Source: Bacilli bacterium (lineage in GTDB: Bacteria > Bacillota_I > Bacilli_A > RF39 > UBA660). From it: 34,106 bases of DNA. The notes beneath the pieces are model-generated. The model did not search any database. It was given only the letters and a program-made list of their open reading frames with translations, and was not told where the DNA came from. How positions within the stretch are numbered: the stretch's first letter is position 1; every line of letters begins with the position of its first letter. Both the position numbers and the translations under genes were made by a program. Positions 31,977 through 34,106 of this stretch are shown here, one piece after another. The DNA is taken from NCBI GenBank assembly GCA_017627015.1, contig JAGAHP010000034.1:1-34106 (forward strand), given 5' to 3'.

Positions 31977-32003
31977 ATAAAAAAGAAGAAACTTTATCTT
32001 CTT
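31977..32003 (-). terminator. Intrinsic terminator
   Basis: AAGAAGA/TCTTCTT (31983-31989, 31997-32003) forms a 7-bp stem followed on the minus strand by a T-rich run. It lies over the end of the carboxypeptidase gene. Confidence 0.65.
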
Positions 32004-33193
32004 CTCATTCTTCTTCTCTTTCTTCTAATTCTTCTAACATCTTTTATTATCAAATGAAGTATTAATAAACCTACTAAAACTAATATAGCAATCTTATATG
32101 GAGTTTTTAATTTAAATGTAACTGTAATTGGAGAAAGAACATCTTCTTCATAAAGTATAGTATCGTTATATTTAACTATATATTTTCCTATCTTATCTCC
32201 TCTTTTTATATCTCTATTAAGGGTTTCTTTTCCTTCATAAATGTATTTAATATCTTTTTGAAAAACACTATTATTTAGATATAAAGTTACATCCCTACTT
32301 GCGTTCAATTCAACTTCATCATCATACATAGTTTTAATAGTCTTTATTTTATCACCTTTTTTAACTATTTTTTGAAATGAAAAATTATTCATAAAGTAAT
32401 CAAATAATGTCTTTTGATCAATAAAGTTTTGATCTTTTAAATCTTGATTAGCACCTGCGGTAACAAGTATATAATCTATATCATTATATGATGCGTATGA
32501 CGCTAAACAAAGTCCTGCTTCATCTGTAAAACCTGTTTTACCTCCTACATAATAGCTCATTTCCATTCCTTTTGCTTTTTTTGTTGGACCACTAAATGTA
32601 TATTCACCATTATGAGTTGTATATTCAGGTGTAGAAACTATTTCTCTAAATGTTTTATTTTTCATTGCGTATTTTAAAACAATAGCCATATCATATACTG
32701 ATGAATGTTGTTCTGGATCATCTAGACCTGTTGTATTTTTATATACTGTATTTTTAAGGCCTAATTCTTTTATTTTATCATTCATTAATTTAACGTATTC
32801 TTCTTCAGAACCAGACACTTCCATACCTAAAGCATATGCTGCATCTCCTCCAGATTTTAATAAAGTAGCATATAATAAATCTTTATATGTAACTCTATCT
32901 CCTGAAGAAAAACCTACAACTGCTAAATCAGGATCAATATCATCAAAAATACCTTCTGGTAATACTATTTCTTCATCTAAATTATCAATTTTTTCTATTG
33001 CAATTATACCAGTCATTACTTTTTGCATACTAGCAATTTTTATAACATCATCTTTTCCTTTTTCATATATAATCTCATTGTTATTTAAATTAATCATAAC
33101 TGCATTTGTACTATTTATATCAATAGCTTCTGCTTTTATACTAATAGGTATAAATAAGAAAAGAATAAATAATAAATTTAAAAACTTCTTCAT
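31994..33193 (-). CDS. D-alanyl-D-alanine carboxypeptidase (PBP5/DacA family)
   Basis: This 399-aa serine peptidase trims the terminal D-Ala from peptidoglycan stem peptides outside the membrane. It has a signal peptide (about 1-22), the SxxK motif Ser55-Met-Gln-Lys58 (IASMQKVMTG), SGG (114-116) where many relatives have SGN, and KTG (219-221). The C-terminal domain ends with a membrane helix (about 370-390) and an Arg-rich tail (RRIRRKRRRMRRR) instead of the usual amphipathic helix. The RBS GGAGG is 4 nt before the ATG. Confidence 0.93.
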   Translation of the reverse strand: MKKFLNLLFILFLFIPISIKAEAIDINSTNAVMINLNNNEIIYEKGKDDVIKIASMQKVMTGIIAIEKIDNLDEEIVLPEGIFDDIDPDLAVVGFSSGDRVTYKDLLYATLLKSGGDAAYALGMEVSGSEEEYVKLMNDKIKELGLKNTVYKNTTGLDDPEQHSSVYDMAIVLKYAMKNKTFREIVSTPEYTTHNGEYTFSGPTKKAKGMEMSYYVGGKTGFTDEAGLCLASYASYNDIDYILVTAGANQDLKDQNFIDQKTLFDYFMNNFSFQKIVKKGDKIKTIKTMYDDEVELNASRDVTLYLNNSVFQKDIKYIYEGKETLNRDIKRGDKIGKYIVKYNDTILYEEDVLSPITVTFKLKTPYKIAILVLVGLLILHLIIKDVRRIRRKRRRMRRR

Positions 33194-33237
33194 ATATCCT
33201 CCATGTTACTAATATATTCTACCACAAATAATACATT

Positions 33238-33268
33238 AAAAAAAGATATATTTATTCATAAATATATC
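33238..33268 (-). terminator. Intrinsic terminator
   Basis: A perfect 11-bp AT-rich stem (GATATATTTAT with ATAAATATATC) is followed by seven Ts on the minus strand. It ends the 33252-33788 gene. Confidence 0.75.
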
Positions 33269-33788
33269 CTTGTCCTGAACCTTTTGATATTAAAATGTTT
33301 GTCCCTTCACTAATAATTTCATACTCTATTTTTGATACTTGAATTCTTGAGTGAATTAATTTATTTTCTTCATCAATAACAGTTACAAAATACATATATG
33401 TTCTACGTTTTCCATTTCCACTATTACTTCTCTTTTTTTCTTTATATATTGCTTTTCCAATCATTAATTCCTTAGTTGTGATTGTTTTAATAGAAAAGAA
33501 AGCTCCAACAAGAGTCATAATACCTAGTAATATTTTAATAATAACTTTCGCATCTACTATAAAAGTAAATATAAAACATAATAAAAATATAAATGTTATA
33601 AAAAACATAAATGCAAAATGTTTTATATTAGCCTTTTTAACAAAAGCTTCTTCAATTTCATCTTTTGGATTTCTAAAATTAATTTGATCACTTTTTTTGT
33701 ATCCCATACTTGCATATTTTTTTGATATTTCTGTTATTTCATTAATCTTTTTTTGTAATTCTTTAATACTATCTTCATTTATATTCAT
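33252..33788 (-). CDS. Hypothetical two-helix membrane protein (178 aa)
   Basis: Not recognised. A charged N-terminal helix (about 5-30) is followed by two membrane helices (about 58-80 and 83-103) and a cytoplasmic-looking domain (about 110-178) with a basic patch (KEKKRSNSGNGKRRTYMYFV) and a beta-rich end. It has its own terminator. The RBS is weak (GGTGGTA). Confidence 0.7.
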   Translation of the reverse strand: MNINEDSIKELQKKINEITEISKKYASMGYKKSDQINFRNPKDEIEEAFVKKANIKHFAFMFFITFIFLLCFIFTFIVDAKVIIKILLGIMTLVGAFFSIKTITTKELMIGKAIYKEKKRSNSGNGKRRTYMYFVTVIDEENKLIHSRIQVSKIEYEIISEGTNILISKGSGQGYIYE

Positions 33789-33813
33789 ACTACCACCATT
33801 ATAATTATAACAT

Positions 33814-33858
33814 AAAAAAAGAACTAACTTTCTTAAAAATTATTAAGATTTTAGTTCT
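33814..33858 (-). terminator. Intrinsic terminator
   Basis: Outer stem AGAACTAA/TTAGTTCT plus an inner CTTAA/TTAAG pair, then seven Ts on the minus strand. It ends the right-edge gene. Confidence 0.75.
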
Positions 33859-34106
33859 CAAATAATTGTTTTCCATCTTGGCAATAGATATCATATCTAT
33901 TCATTCCTGTTTTATTTAAATAAATACCATCTTTATTTAAATCTTCAACGAATATATTAATAGCTTTGAAATATTTAGATTTATTATTACAATTTATTGT
34001 AACTTTTAAGTCTTTACATCTAGGATGAAGAGTACTATTTTTTGATTCAACTTTCATATCATATAATGAATTAAGACCATATTTATTTTTAAATTCATAA
34101 AACTTA
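33851..34106 (-). CDS. Hypothetical protein, cut by right window edge
   Basis: The reading frame stays open to the right edge, so the gene is at least 85 codons and its true start may lie outside. An internal ATG at 34057 has no clear RBS. The visible part (KFYEFKNKYGLNSLYD before that ATG, later NCNNKSKYFKAINIFVED and MNRYDIYCQDGKQLFEN) has three Cys and no membrane helix. Not recognised. Confidence 0.6.
   Translation of the reverse strand, partial: KFYEFKNKYGLNSLYDMKVESKNSTLHPRCKDLKVTINCNNKSKYFKAINIFVEDLNKDGIYLNKTGMNRYDIYCQDGKQLFEN

Noticed and set aside
1..34106. Mycoplasma-type genetic code (TGA as Trp)
   Set aside because: TGA ends several genes at tight overlaps (ArdC, DUF3789, primase-like) and Trp is encoded by TGG throughout.
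1..34106. tRNA or rRNA genes
   Set aside because: No cloverleaf with the conserved TTCGA-type arm and no rRNA-like GC-rich stretch was recognised by eye; a dedicated scan was not possible.

Overview
This window looks like a very AT-rich, low-GC Gram-positive (Bacillota) genome, probably an uncultured gut member of the Bacilli/Erysipelotrichia-like lineages. Shine-Dalgarno sites are strong, TGA is used as a stop (so not the Mycoplasma code), and the genes imply a peptidoglycan wall (dapA, a D,D-carboxypeptidase, a sortase and a sortase substrate). The lineage is inferred from sequence style only.

Positions 1 to about 26,130 appear to be one end of an integrative and conjugative element. Almost every gene is on the minus strand. 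In transcription order (high to low coordinate) they are: an unknown gene plus parA-parB (25.6-23.5 kb); a secreted protein, a thioester/SpaA-domain adhesin and its sortase (23.4-19.7 kb); small unknown genes, ssb and a toprim primase-like gene (19.7-17.1 kb); a candidate oriT and an HU gene (17.1-16.7 kb); DUF3789, mobC and relaxase (16.6-14.8 kb); PcfB, VirD4 coupling protein, pilin-like VirB2 and VirB6 (14.8-10.8 kb); a block of unknown genes around an ArdC antirestriction protein (10.8-7.5 kb); and PrgI, VirB4, a small HTH regulator and a C39-like cell-wall hydrolase (7.5-2.9 kb). Stop/start overlaps (ATGA, TAATG, GTGA) show tight translational coupling. A convergent tandem-HTH regulator (2441-2893, +), small membrane and lipoprotein genes and a frameshifted VOC-family gene fill 0-2.9 kb. 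No integrase is in the window, so the other element end should lie to the left of base 1.

The element ends inside uvrB: only the first ~89 UvrB residues remain (26110-26397), and reading then runs into a stop. Between parA and this junction is a gene-free stretch of about 480 bp packed with repeats: two 32-bp near-identical direct repeats 137 bp apart, five TGACGAA boxes, a tandem 10-mer and a 10-bp inverted repeat. It is a candidate centromere, origin or recombinase-arm region.

From 26.4 kb to the right edge is ordinary chromosome: a membrane protein, dapA under a lysine riboswitch with a near-consensus promoter, a small DUF4190-like protein, a MacB-type ABC transporter fusion, an acidic membrane-anchored protein, a D-Ala-D-Ala carboxypeptidase, a membrane protein and a gene cut by the right edge. 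Most of these have their own intrinsic terminator.

The most unusual point is the relaxase. Its conserved N-terminus, including the presumed catalytic tyrosine, is encoded in frame behind a perfect ribosome-binding site, but the only codon in the start position is ATT. Either initiation uses AUU or a point mutation has damaged the start.
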